Source: UBA10324 sp038326325 (GTDB lineage: Bacteria; Bacteroidota; Bacteroidia; Chitinophagales; UBA10324). Taken from it: DNA of 64,000 nt. The stretch is taken from positions 1 to 64,000 of the forward strand of contig JBBQJW010000015.1 of NCBI GenBank assembly GCA_038326325.1, written 5' to 3'. A model generated the notes under the pieces. It was given only the letters and a program-made list of their open reading frames with translations, did no database searches and was not told the origin of the DNA. A program made the position numbers and the translations under genes. Below are positions 17,003 to 25,305 of this stretch, piece after piece (within the stretch, counting starts at the first letter, position 1; every line of letters begins with the position of its first letter).

Positions 17003-17568
17003 AAAAACTTCTCTCTATATTATTTATCGCGTCGTTGCTGGGGGCCTGTAACAGTCAGCAGCAGTCGAACATCAGCAACAACTACTTTGATCTCAAATCT
17101 TTTTTAGATGGAGAGATTGCGCAGTTGAATAAAACCAAAGCCACTGTTTTAAAAGTTGCGAGTGTCAATGGTGACCGTGAGGAAAATCGTTTTATTGATG
17201 TTGACTGGAAACGCGAGTTCGATAGTTTTTATTCAGCTGATATTCATGGAAGTTCATTAAACGAAAAATATGTAGCAGATACTTCGCGCATCATTAACGA
17301 CAGCACTTACTCCTTCATCATCCGTTATGTGGCGATAGACGAATCAGTAAAAACACGGGTACTCGAAATTCATTTCGATAAAAACCAAAGTGTAACAGAA
17401 ATAAAAGCTGAGTTGTATTCGAAAAATTTCGTCGCCAATCTCAGTGAGTCGCTCGATTATAAAACCGGAGATTATTACAGCATCAGCAACCACGAAGAAT
17501 CAAGATGGTTTGGCTCCGACGATTTTGTTATTGAAGGTCGGATAGAAACTTCTTCACCTCATCAATAA
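16999..17568 (+). CDS. Predicted lipoprotein, function unknown
   Basis: 189 residues. The N-terminus MKKLLSILFIASLLGACNSQ is a lipoprotein signal with the Cys at residue 17. The mature part has alternating beta strands (SFIIRYVAIDESVKTRVLEI, SVTEIKAELYSKNFVANLSE) and a C-terminal WFGSDDFVIEGRI. I do not recognise a family with certainty. It is translationally coupled to gpmI (4-nt overlap) and followed immediately by a terminator hairpin. Confidence 0.75.
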   Translation: MKKLLSILFIASLLGACNSQQQSNISNNYFDLKSFLDGEIAQLNKTKATVLKVASVNGDREENRFIDVDWKREFDSFYSADIHGSSLNEKYVADTSRIINDSTYSFIIRYVAIDESVKTRVLEIHFDKNQSVTEIKAELYSKNFVANLSESLDYKTGDYYSISNHEESRWFGSDDFVIEGRIETSSPHQ

Positions 17569-17570
17569 AT

Positions 17571-17602
17571 AAAAAGAGCACAACTTTAGTCGCACTCTTT
17601 TT
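17571..17602. terminator. Bidirectional terminator, first copy of a repeated cassette
   Basis: AAAAAGAG at 17571-17578 pairs with CTCTTTTT at 17595-17602, with A and T runs on each side, so it can serve both the gpmI-lipoprotein transcript and the convergent DinB gene. The loop wording CAACTTTAGTCGC nearly repeats that of the hairpin at 18190-18227. Confidence 0.75.
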
Positions 17603-17626
17603 AATTATCTTTTAGCCAACCAACAA

Positions 17627-18112
17627 TTAACTTTTCTTCAGCAAAGCCATCTGCCCCGAATGATAAGCCAGATGACTGATTCGGCTCATAATAACATTCA
17701 AGCGATTGCGGTGTGGTTCTTTAACAAAATCTTCTTCAGAAACTGATGTGTGCTTTGCGAACAAGTCATCAACACTGAGTGCAGAAATTTTTGAAAGAAG
17801 AATTGCATTCACTTCGCTCCATTGTTTGCGCAATTGCTGTGCAGTGGGTTTTACAAGCCCGGATTTATCGGAGTTCTTGATAAACACTTCAAACAGTTCG
17901 GGAAATAGTTTATCACCAAAGCCAAGAAGCGGAAGTAAAAAATCGTGCACTGCAGTTAAATGCCCGAGTAAATAAATTCCGCTGTTTTTTCCGGGAGCAA
18001 TTTCCAAAGCGAGTTGCTCATCAGATAAACTATCTAAAGTTTTATTAGTTGAGTTAACCTGATTGCTGAAAGAATAAATTGTAATTTTTTTAATCAATTC
18101 GTGATTTACCAT
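17627..18112 (-). CDS. DinB-family protein
   Basis: 161 residues. Four predicted helices carry the DinB metal-ligand pattern: GHLTAVHDFLLPLLGF near residue 50-65, and a C-terminal SRISHLAYHSGQMALLKK with the HxxxH pair. Family members are metal-binding four-helix bundles, some of them thiol S-transferases; the substrate is not predictable. It is unrelated in sequence to the other DinB-like protein at 4348-4872 beyond the fold. It is flanked on both sides by near-identical terminator hairpins, so it is a self-contained transcription unit. Confidence 0.85.
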   Translation of the reverse strand: MVNHELIKKITIYSFSNQVNSTNKTLDSLSDEQLALEIAPGKNSGIYLLGHLTAVHDFLLPLLGFGDKLFPELFEVFIKNSDKSGLVKPTAQQLRKQWSEVNAILLSKISALSVDDLFAKHTSVSEEDFVKEPHRNRLNVIMSRISHLAYHSGQMALLKKS

Positions 18113-18189
18113 GAAGTTTTTTTATGATGTGATTTGTTTTGTTAATTGTTAATGCTAACCGATTAAAAATAATTTAGTTCTCTCTTAAT

Positions 18190-18227
18190 AATAAAAAGAG
18201 CCCAACTTTCGTCACGCTCTTTTTATT
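18190..18227. terminator. Terminator hairpin, second copy of the cassette
   Basis: AATAAAAAGAGC at 18190-18201 pairs perfectly with GCTCTTTTTATT at 18216-18227, loop 14 nt. It lies just downstream of the M20 peptidase gene on the minus strand. About 31 nt are nearly identical to the hairpin at 17571-17602. Confidence 0.8.
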
Positions 18228-18259
18228 CTTCGATAAACTCAGAGAGACAATTTTATTTT

Positions 18260-19630
18260 TCACTTACTCATCTCTGCATAATTCTGATAGAAGTACGGAA
18301 TGGTTTCAATGCCTTTATAGAAATTGAACAATCCGTAATTTTCATTAGGAGAATGAAGCGCATCGGTATCTAATCCGAAACCAAACAGAATTGTTTTCAA
18401 TCCAAGAATACTTTCGAAGGAAGCAACAATAGGAATACTTCCACCTTCGTAACCCGGAATAGGAACTATGCCGAAAGTTTTTTCCATTGCTTTTGATGCT
18501 GCTTTGTAAGCAACTGTATCAGTCGGAGTAATCACAGGTTCGCCACCATGATGAGCAGTTACTTTAACTGTAACAGATTTCGGCGCTATCTTTTTAAAAT
18601 GATCTGCAAACATTTTCGATATTTTTTCTGAACTCTGATTCGGAACCAGTCGCATCGAAATTTTTGCATGCGCTTTCGCCGGAAGAACAGTCTTTGCACC
18701 TTCTCCTGTATATCCGCCCCATATACCGTTACAGTCAAGTGTCGGGCGAATAGAAGTGCGCTCGAGAGTTGTGTATCCCTTCTCCCCTTCTATTTCAGTA
18801 AGGTTCAGTTCCTTTTTATACTCGTCAAGATTAAATGGACTTGAGTTCAACGCTTTTCTTTCATCAGCTGACAACTCTCTTACATCATCATAAAATCCGG
18901 GAATGGTGATGTGCTTGTTTTCATCTTTCATTGAAGCAATCATTTCGCACAATACATTTATCGGATTAGCGACCGCCCCACCGTAAACTCCACTATGCAA
19001 ATCGCGATTGCAACTCACAACTTCAACTTCCATGTAACTCAATCCTCGCAACCCAACTGTTATGCTCGGACAATCATTCGCGATCATTGATGTGTCAGAA
19101 ATCAACACCACATCAGCTTTCAGTTTGTCTTTATACTTTGTCAAAAAAGGATTCAGGTTCGCGCTGCCAACTTCTTCTTCACCCTCAATAATTACTTTCA
19201 CATTACAAGGCAATTCGTTATTCGCGATCATAGCTTCAATCGCTTTCACATGCATGTAGGTTTGTCCCTTATCATCACACGCGCCTCGCGCAAATATTTT
19301 TCCGTCTTTAATTGTTGGCTCAAATGGCGGTGAAGTCCACAACTCATAAGGGTCAGCAGGCTGCACATCGTAGTGGCCATACACTAAAACAGTTGGCAAC
19401 TTAGGATCAATAATTTTCTCACCATAAACAATCGGATTGCCGGCAGTCTCCATTAACTCAGTGTTCTGCAAACCACCATCGCTTAATTTCTTTTTCAGAA
19501 ACTCCGCAGCTTTTAAAACATCTGCTTTGAATTTTGTATCAGCACTCACTGAAGGAATGCGTAACAGTTCGAACAGTTCATCTAAATATCGTTGCTTATT
19601 GGTATTGATGTATGATTGTGTTTTTTCCAT
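18260..19630 (-). CDS. M20-family dipeptidase
   Basis: 456 residues, a typical length for the carnosinase/DapE-like M20 dipeptidases. The di-zinc site residues are recognisable: VYGHYDVQPADPYELW near 85, GACDDKGQTYMHVKAIEAM near 118, EGEEEVGSANL near 150, SDTSM near 178, and LDTDALHSPNENYG near the C-terminus. A dimerisation domain with NSSPFNLDEYKKEL and SIRPTLDCNGIWGGYTGEG is inserted. There is no signal peptide, so it is a cytoplasmic enzyme hydrolysing dipeptides; specificity is not determined. It is monocistronic, ending in the hairpin at 18190-18227. Confidence 0.93.
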   Translation of the reverse strand: MEKTQSYINTNKQRYLDELFELLRIPSVSADTKFKADVLKAAEFLKKKLSDGGLQNTELMETAGNPIVYGEKIIDPKLPTVLVYGHYDVQPADPYELWTSPPFEPTIKDGKIFARGACDDKGQTYMHVKAIEAMIANNELPCNVKVIIEGEEEVGSANLNPFLTKYKDKLKADVVLISDTSMIANDCPSITVGLRGLSYMEVEVVSCNRDLHSGVYGGAVANPINVLCEMIASMKDENKHITIPGFYDDVRELSADERKALNSSPFNLDEYKKELNLTEIEGEKGYTTLERTSIRPTLDCNGIWGGYTGEGAKTVLPAKAHAKISMRLVPNQSSEKISKMFADHFKKIAPKSVTVKVTAHHGGEPVITPTDTVAYKAASKAMEKTFGIVPIPGYEGGSIPIVASFESILGLKTILFGFGLDTDALHSPNENYGLFNFYKGIETIPYFYQNYAEMSK

Positions 19631-19704
19631 TTTATAATTTTTTGGTGCGTCAAATTAAATGAAAGAGTTTAAGAATGTTCGTGTGATAAAATTAATTAGC
19701 TGAA

Positions 19705-19712
19705 TATATTTG
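19705..19712 (+). promoter_or_regulatory. -7 box of the tRNA-Ala gene
   Basis: TATATTTG matches TAnnTTTG and lies 22 nt before the first base of the tRNA, an appropriate distance for a short 5' leader. Confidence 0.5.
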
Positions 19713-19734
19713 CGCGCCTTCTGAAATTACCATT

Positions 19735-19808
<74 letters not shown>

Positions 19809-20064
19809 CAAAATATTTATTGAGAATTATTTATAAAATATTTTTTTTCTGATTTTTGTTTTCAAATCAAAGCCGGATTAAACCTCCGTAAGATTCAATC
19901 TAAATATTTCAAAAAAAAAGTTTCGAATGTTTTGTTCGTGCTATAGATATTATTATCCTTGAGAAAAATTATTCGCCTTCATTTCTATTCCAAAAAATAA
20001 AAAGAGAATGATTGTGATTAACAAAACGGAATAAAATTACTCACTCCCTAATAAACCAAATCAT

Positions 20065-23000
20065 ATGCTTAAAAACCTGGCAATTGCCTTTCTGTTTATT
20101 CTTACCACATGCTATTCATTCGCTCAAAAAATTCCATTAATTAATTCTGGCGATGCTTTAAATGCGGGAGTCGATCTTTATGAAAAAGCTGATTATAAAG
20201 GTGCCATAAAAGAGTATAAAAAAATTTGCAGGAGCGATACCAATTATGTACTTGCTCTTTATGAAACTGCTTTGGCAGAGGTCGCAGATTCACAATTCAG
20301 TGCCGGAATTAAAACCTGCAGAGAGGCACTTACTTATCAATCTATTTATAAAAACGGATTATACAGCATGCTGGCATCGGCACTCGACTACATGGGAGCA
20401 TACGATAGCTCCATTTCGGTTTTCGAAGCGGGTTTAAAAATTTATCCAAACGATTACAACCTTTTATACAATGAAGGAATCACTTACACCAACATGAAAA
20501 AAATCCATCAGGCTGTGTTGTGTTATGAGCATGCAATTCGAATCAATCCTTTTCATGCATCGAGTTATCAGAAATTGGGTTATATCTGCCGTCAGTTCGA
20601 TCAGTTTGTTCCTGGCATTATGTGTTACACTATGTACCTCGTGTTGAAACCTAATCTGGATTTCAGCCAAACCATTTTAATTTCAATGGAGAAAATGACA
20701 AACTGCCAACCGTTTGATGGAGTGAAGGATGCAGATACGGCTACAATTTTCGGAAAAGGTGAAGATGACTTTGACGAAATACAATCATTGATTTGTACCA
20801 AACTCGCTATAAAAGCAGACTATAAAATTCCGGTGAAAAATAATTTCGGAGTTGTCAAACAACTTTATTTAATGTGCGATAAACTACAGGAAAACCCATC
20901 AGACAAAGGATTTTTTAATCAACAATTGGTTCCAACTTTCAATTACATTTTAAAAAATAAATATTTTCCTGACTTCTCTTATTACATTTTACAGAGTCTG
21001 AAAAACAAAGATGTTGATGCTTATATTAAGTCGCATGAAAAAACACAAAAGGTTTTTACTACAGCTATGTTTACATATTTCACCAATCAGTCAAATAAAT
21101 TTCCGGTGGTTGTAAACGGAAAAGAATATTACAACAATCACTATTACAAAAACGGAAATGAATTAATGTCGATTGGCTCCTTTGCTGATAAAGATTATAA
21201 AATTCCCACAGGTGAATGGATTTATTTTTACAAAGATGGCACATTAAAAAAACAAGGCACATTCGATAAAAACGGAATGCAGGAAGGAGAATGGAAATAT
21301 TATTTTGAAAATGGAATGTTGAAAGAAGTGATACATTATTCTGCTGGAAAAACAAATGGAACTGAAGTTGGTTATTTTGATAATGGTGTAAAAAATTATG
21401 AAGGCACCTTGAAAAACAGCTTGATTGATGGAGTTGTGAAATATTATTATGCAACCGGACAAATTTCTTCGGAGGTGACTTATGAAAACGGCATGCGCAA
21501 CGGGCCGGCAAAAATTTATTACGAAACAGGTGTCTTGAAAGAAGAAATGATTTATAAAAATGATTTGCTCGATGGCTCTGATAAAATTTATGCATTCAAC
21601 GGGCAACTTAATGAAGCCTCAATTTTTACTGGAGGAAAACAAAATGGTGAAAGCAAAATTTATTACTACAACGGAAAAATAAAATCGGAAGGCGCAATAA
21701 AAAATAATATTCAAACTGGTCATTACAAACATTATTCGTTTGCCGGAAAATTAACTGAGGAAGGTGATTACAACGATCAGGGAAAAACAATTGGCGTATG
21801 GAAAAATTATTATTCATCAGGCATTCCAGAATCGGAATCAACTTACAATAACAGCGGCGATATGATAACCTACAAAGAATATGACAACGACGGAAAGTTA
21901 TGGCAGGTTTATCATTATGTTTCTGGAAATTTAGATGAACTTATTTTTTACAACAAAGAAGGAAAAGAAATTTCGCGTTCAGAGAAAGTACATGGCAAAA
22001 CAAATATTATTGGCTATTGGCCGGATGGTGTAACAGTAAAATATAAAGGCCAGTATCTAAATGCAGGAAAAGATGGCTATTGGGAATATTATTACAGCAA
22101 CGGCGGACTTTCTTCAACCGAAGAATATACAAAGGGTGATGCCACCGGACATTTTCAATCTTTTTATTTAGACGGGACTTTAAGTGAAGATTATTTCATG
22201 AAAAGCGGCGACAATGATGGTTATGATATTTCTTATTTCAGAAATGGAAAAATTCAAATAGAAGGTTGGTATGTAGCTGGAAAAAAAGATGGAACCTGGC
22301 GTGAATATTTTCCTGACGGAACCATTTCGGAAGAATATTTTTACTGTAACGGTTCGCGCATTGGTTACGAAACCGATTATAACAGAAATGGAAAACCGTG
22401 GTACGAATATTATTCAAAATACAGTTTCACTCAATCCATTTCAAGTTTTGACACTCTAGGAAATGTTTTTTACACATCTGTTCTGAAGGACGGCAACGGA
22501 ACTTTCATTGGTAAATTTTATAACGATACAATTGCATGGAAATCTCCTTATAAAAACGGGCAAATTGATGGGGCTTTGATTCATTATCATCCGAACGGAA
22601 AAATTGCTGACCAAACAGACTATAACATGGGTGCAATAAATGGAAAGGAAGAAGTTTTTGACAATCATGGTAAGCTTACCTATAGCGGAAATTATTTATG
22701 GAATCAGAAAATAGGTGAGCACAATTATTTTATTGATGGAGTTGCTGATTCACGCGAACACTACACCAACGGAAATCAGGATAGTGTTGAACTTTATTTT
22801 TATCCAGATGGAAAAATAAATATTTCAATTTCTTACAAAGATGATGAGCGCATTGGACCAACTACATATTATGATGAAACTGGCCAAGTAATGGGGGTTT
22901 TATATTATAAGGATGGCGTAATTGCTTCTTATTCTTATGAAAACACAATCGGGAAATTAGTAACTCCAATTGTTTTGAAAAATGCAACAGGAAATGTAAC

Positions 23001-23361
23001 AGCCTATTATAAAAACGGAAAGAAAAGTATGGAAATTGATTACAAAAAAGGTTTTCGAGAAGGCAAATCAACTTACTATTTTTCATCAGGGGCTGTTAAA
23101 GAAATTTTCACTAATATACATGGCGAGCTGGAGGGAAACGACAAATTTTATTATTTGAATGGTAAATTAAAATCTGATGAAAATTATTTCTACAATGATT
23201 ACTCAGGTCTTTGCACATATTTTTTCGACACAGGAAAAAAAGAAAAAGAATTACACTACCTGAACGGAAAACTCAATGGAAGTTGTACATATTATACTAA
23301 GGAAGGCAAGCTTGCTAAAACTGAAATTTATTATTGCGGTGAATTAATTAGAACAATTTAA
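20065..23361 (+). CDS. Large exported TPR plus MORN/YwqK-repeat protein
   Basis: 1098 residues. A signal peptide ends near CYSFAQ. Residues about 25-210 form TPR units (GVDLYEKADYKGAIKEYKKI, NYNLLYNEGITYTN-like segments, AVLCYEHAIRINPFHASSYQ). From about residue 350 to the end runs a long array of MORN/YwqK-type repeats of roughly 20-24 residues with the pattern G-W/Y-x-x-Y-Y-x-[ND]-G-x-L-x-E-E. I estimate about 25-30 units. There is no T9SS sorting domain; the last residues are YYCGELIRTI. MORN-like repeats of this kind occur in YwqK-family proteins, usually of unknown function. It is followed 15 nt later by two DUF3857 proteins on the same strand, so the three are probably co-expressed. Confidence 0.85.
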   Translation: MLKNLAIAFLFILTTCYSFAQKIPLINSGDALNAGVDLYEKADYKGAIKEYKKICRSDTNYVLALYETALAEVADSQFSAGIKTCREALTYQSIYKNGLYSMLASALDYMGAYDSSISVFEAGLKIYPNDYNLLYNEGITYTNMKKIHQAVLCYEHAIRINPFHASSYQKLGYICRQFDQFVPGIMCYTMYLVLKPNLDFSQTILISMEKMTNCQPFDGVKDADTATIFGKGEDDFDEIQSLICTKLAIKADYKIPVKNNFGVVKQLYLMCDKLQENPSDKGFFNQQLVPTFNYILKNKYFPDFSYYILQSLKNKDVDAYIKSHEKTQKVFTTAMFTYFTNQSNKFPVVVNGKEYYNNHYYKNGNELMSIGSFADKDYKIPTGEWIYFYKDGTLKKQGTFDKNGMQEGEWKYYFENGMLKEVIHYSAGKTNGTEVGYFDNGVKNYEGTLKNSLIDGVVKYYYATGQISSEVTYENGMRNGPAKIYYETGVLKEEMIYKNDLLDGSDKIYAFNGQLNEASIFTGGKQNGESKIYYYNGKIKSEGAIKNNIQTGHYKHYSFAGKLTEEGDYNDQGKTIGVWKNYYSSGIPESESTYNNSGDMITYKEYDNDGKLWQVYHYVSGNLDELIFYNKEGKEISRSEKVHGKTNIIGYWPDGVTVKYKGQYLNAGKDGYWEYYYSNGGLSSTEEYTKGDATGHFQSFYLDGTLSEDYFMKSGDNDGYDISYFRNGKIQIEGWYVAGKKDGTWREYFPDGTISEEYFYCNGSRIGYETDYNRNGKPWYEYYSKYSFTQSISSFDTLGNVFYTSVLKDGNGTFIGKFYNDTIAWKSPYKNGQIDGALIHYHPNGKIADQTDYNMGAINGKEEVFDNHGKLTYSGNYLWNQKIGEHNYFIDGVADSREHYTNGNQDSVELYFYPDGKINISISYKDDERIGPTTYYDETGQVMGVLYYKDGVIASYSYENTIGKLVTPIVLKNATGNVTAYYKNGKKSMEIDYKKGFREGKSTYYFSSGAVKEIFTNIHGELEGNDKFYYLNGKLKSDENYFYNDYSGLCTYFFDTGKKEKELHYLNGKLNGSCTYYTKEGKLAKTEIYYCGELIRTI

Positions 23362-23376
23362 AATCAATAAAACCGA

Positions 23377-25302
23377 ATGCGAATAATCCCAATTTGCCTC
23401 GCAATTTTTTTTAGTGTAACAGTTCATGCACAGCCGCTTGCCGATCTGGAAAAATACAAGCAAGAATATCCTGACGCTAATGGTGTGTTTCTAAAAAATA
23501 ATGAGTCGGTTACTATCTCATTAAATGATGATGAACCATATATCATCGACAATTCGAGCGACGAACTTTTACTCTTTAATGAAAATGCACATTACTACGA
23601 TGAACGCCGGGTTTACTTTTCAGATTTCAACGAAATTGTATCTCTGAAAGCAAAGACAATGGTGTTGAATAAAAATAAATATACGGAACTTGATCCATCA
23701 GAAATTACAACTCAAAAAGATGAAGAGCGCTCTATTTTTTACGATGACGCGCAGCAGAAAAAAATTCTGTTTTCCGGTTTGCAGGCCGGATCAAAGGTGA
23801 TGCTTGATTACACACTTCATGTAAAAAATCCTTATCTGCTTCCAATTTTCTTTTTCAATTCATACCTACCTTCAGTAGCTTCTACTTACACACTCACTTT
23901 TCCAATTGAATTTAATATTAAGTATGAGGTAATGAATGATAATGGTAAAATTGATTTCACAAAAGAAACAAAAGGTAAATCAATTACTTACACATGGTCA
24001 ATGAAAAATGCACCTAAGTATCCAAATGAAAAGGACGCACCTAATGGCCGATATTATCTACCGCACATTGTTATTTACATTGCTGACTACACTGTAAAAG
24101 GAAAAAAAATAAATGTTCTTTCTGATGTCAATGATTTATATAAATGGTATTACGCATTTATAAAAAATACAAACACAACTGATGCTACACCTGGCCTAAA
24201 ACAAATTGCTGATTCACTTAAACAAATTTCAACTTCAGAAATTGATATTGTAAAAAATGTCTTTTACTGGGTTGAAGATCATGTCAAATACATAGCATTT
24301 GAAGATGGGCTTGAAGGATTTATTCCGCGTCAGGGAACATTAGTGTGTGACCGTCGCTATGGCGATTGCAAGGATATGGCAAGCGTTATTCATGCTTTGT
24401 TGAAAGAAGCCGGAGTAAAATCATATTTAACCTGGATTGGAACCCGGGATATTCCCTACACTTTTGAACAGGTTCCAACAGCACAGTCATGCAATCATAT
24501 GATAACAACTTACATAGCACCTGACAGTCAATATTATTTTCTGGATGCAACAGCCGGATTTATGCCTTTCGGCTATCCAAGTTCCGGTATTCAAGGAAAA
24601 GAAGCACTGATTGCTATTGATTCACTTCACTATAAAATAAAAAAGGTGCCAGAAGTAAGCGCTGATTTCAATAATAAAAAAGATACAGTTTATTTAACTG
24701 TTACACCTGATGCTTTTGTAAGGGGAGAAGGATTTTTTAATTCCATTTGTTACTATCGATACTACTATGTCACGCCATTTATTTATGGAGACAAGCAGGA
24801 CTATCCAAAATATGTTGCATCTGTTACAGGAATGGGAAATAATAAATTCAAAGTTGATAGTTTTAAATTAATAAATCAGAATGAACTTGATAAACCATTC
24901 CGTATTCATTATTATTTCTCACAACCCGATTACGCGAGCAAAACAGCGAATGAAATTTTTATCAATATGAATCTTGGGAGATTATTTTATAACGAATTGA
25001 TTGATACAGCAACTACAAAAATTGGAATTGAAAGAAATAATAATTACTACGAAGATCAGATTTATTCATTGGAAATTCCAACAGGGTACAAAGCTGAATA
25101 CATTCCACCTGATTCACATTTTGATAACGCACAATTCAATTATTCTATTTCCTATTATCAATTAGGAAATAAAATTATTATGCATAAGCATATCAATAAT
25201 CTGTATTACATATTGCAGCCAGAGTATTTTTCTAAATGGAATGCCATGATAAAATCCCTCAACAAATCTTACAATGATTCAGTTATTCTAAAAAAATCTT
25301 AA
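23377..25302 (+). CDS. DUF3857/transglutaminase-like exported protein, intact triad
   Basis: 641 residues with a signal peptide ending SVTVHAQ. The N-terminal half has the DUF3857 beta-sandwich (LFSGLQAGSKVMLDYTLHVK). The middle holds a transglutaminase-like core with a full triad: Cys331 in RRYGDCKDMASVIHALL, His374 in SCNHMITT and Asp390 in YFLDATAGF. The C-terminal third is a DUF3858-like beta domain. Such proteins are common in Bacteroidota and often sit in pairs; their substrates are unknown, with peptide cleavage or crosslinking in the periplasm possible. The start is 15 nt after the MORN-repeat gene and it is followed 3 nt later by a paralogue lacking the Cys. Confidence 0.88.
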   Translation: MRIIPICLAIFFSVTVHAQPLADLEKYKQEYPDANGVFLKNNESVTISLNDDEPYIIDNSSDELLLFNENAHYYDERRVYFSDFNEIVSLKAKTMVLNKNKYTELDPSEITTQKDEERSIFYDDAQQKKILFSGLQAGSKVMLDYTLHVKNPYLLPIFFFNSYLPSVASTYTLTFPIEFNIKYEVMNDNGKIDFTKETKGKSITYTWSMKNAPKYPNEKDAPNGRYYLPHIVIYIADYTVKGKKINVLSDVNDLYKWYYAFIKNTNTTDATPGLKQIADSLKQISTSEIDIVKNVFYWVEDHVKYIAFEDGLEGFIPRQGTLVCDRRYGDCKDMASVIHALLKEAGVKSYLTWIGTRDIPYTFEQVPTAQSCNHMITTYIAPDSQYYFLDATAGFMPFGYPSSGIQGKEALIAIDSLHYKIKKVPEVSADFNNKKDTVYLTVTPDAFVRGEGFFNSICYYRYYYVTPFIYGDKQDYPKYVASVTGMGNNKFKVDSFKLINQNELDKPFRIHYYFSQPDYASKTANEIFINMNLGRLFYNELIDTATTKIGIERNNNYYEDQIYSLEIPTGYKAEYIPPDSHFDNAQFNYSISYYQLGNKIIMHKHINNLYYILQPEYFSKWNAMIKSLNKSYNDSVILKKS

Positions 25303-25305
25303 CAC

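Noticed and set aside
19809..20064. Possible integration site or mobile element at the 3' end of tRNA-Ala
   Set aside because: No repeat of the tRNA 3' end and no integrase gene follow; the spacer is AT-rich with only a weak stem after the tRNA.
21080..21595. 171-codon minus-strand open frame opposite the MORN-repeat gene
   Set aside because: A His/Phe-rich translation that results from reading the repetitive sense strand backward.
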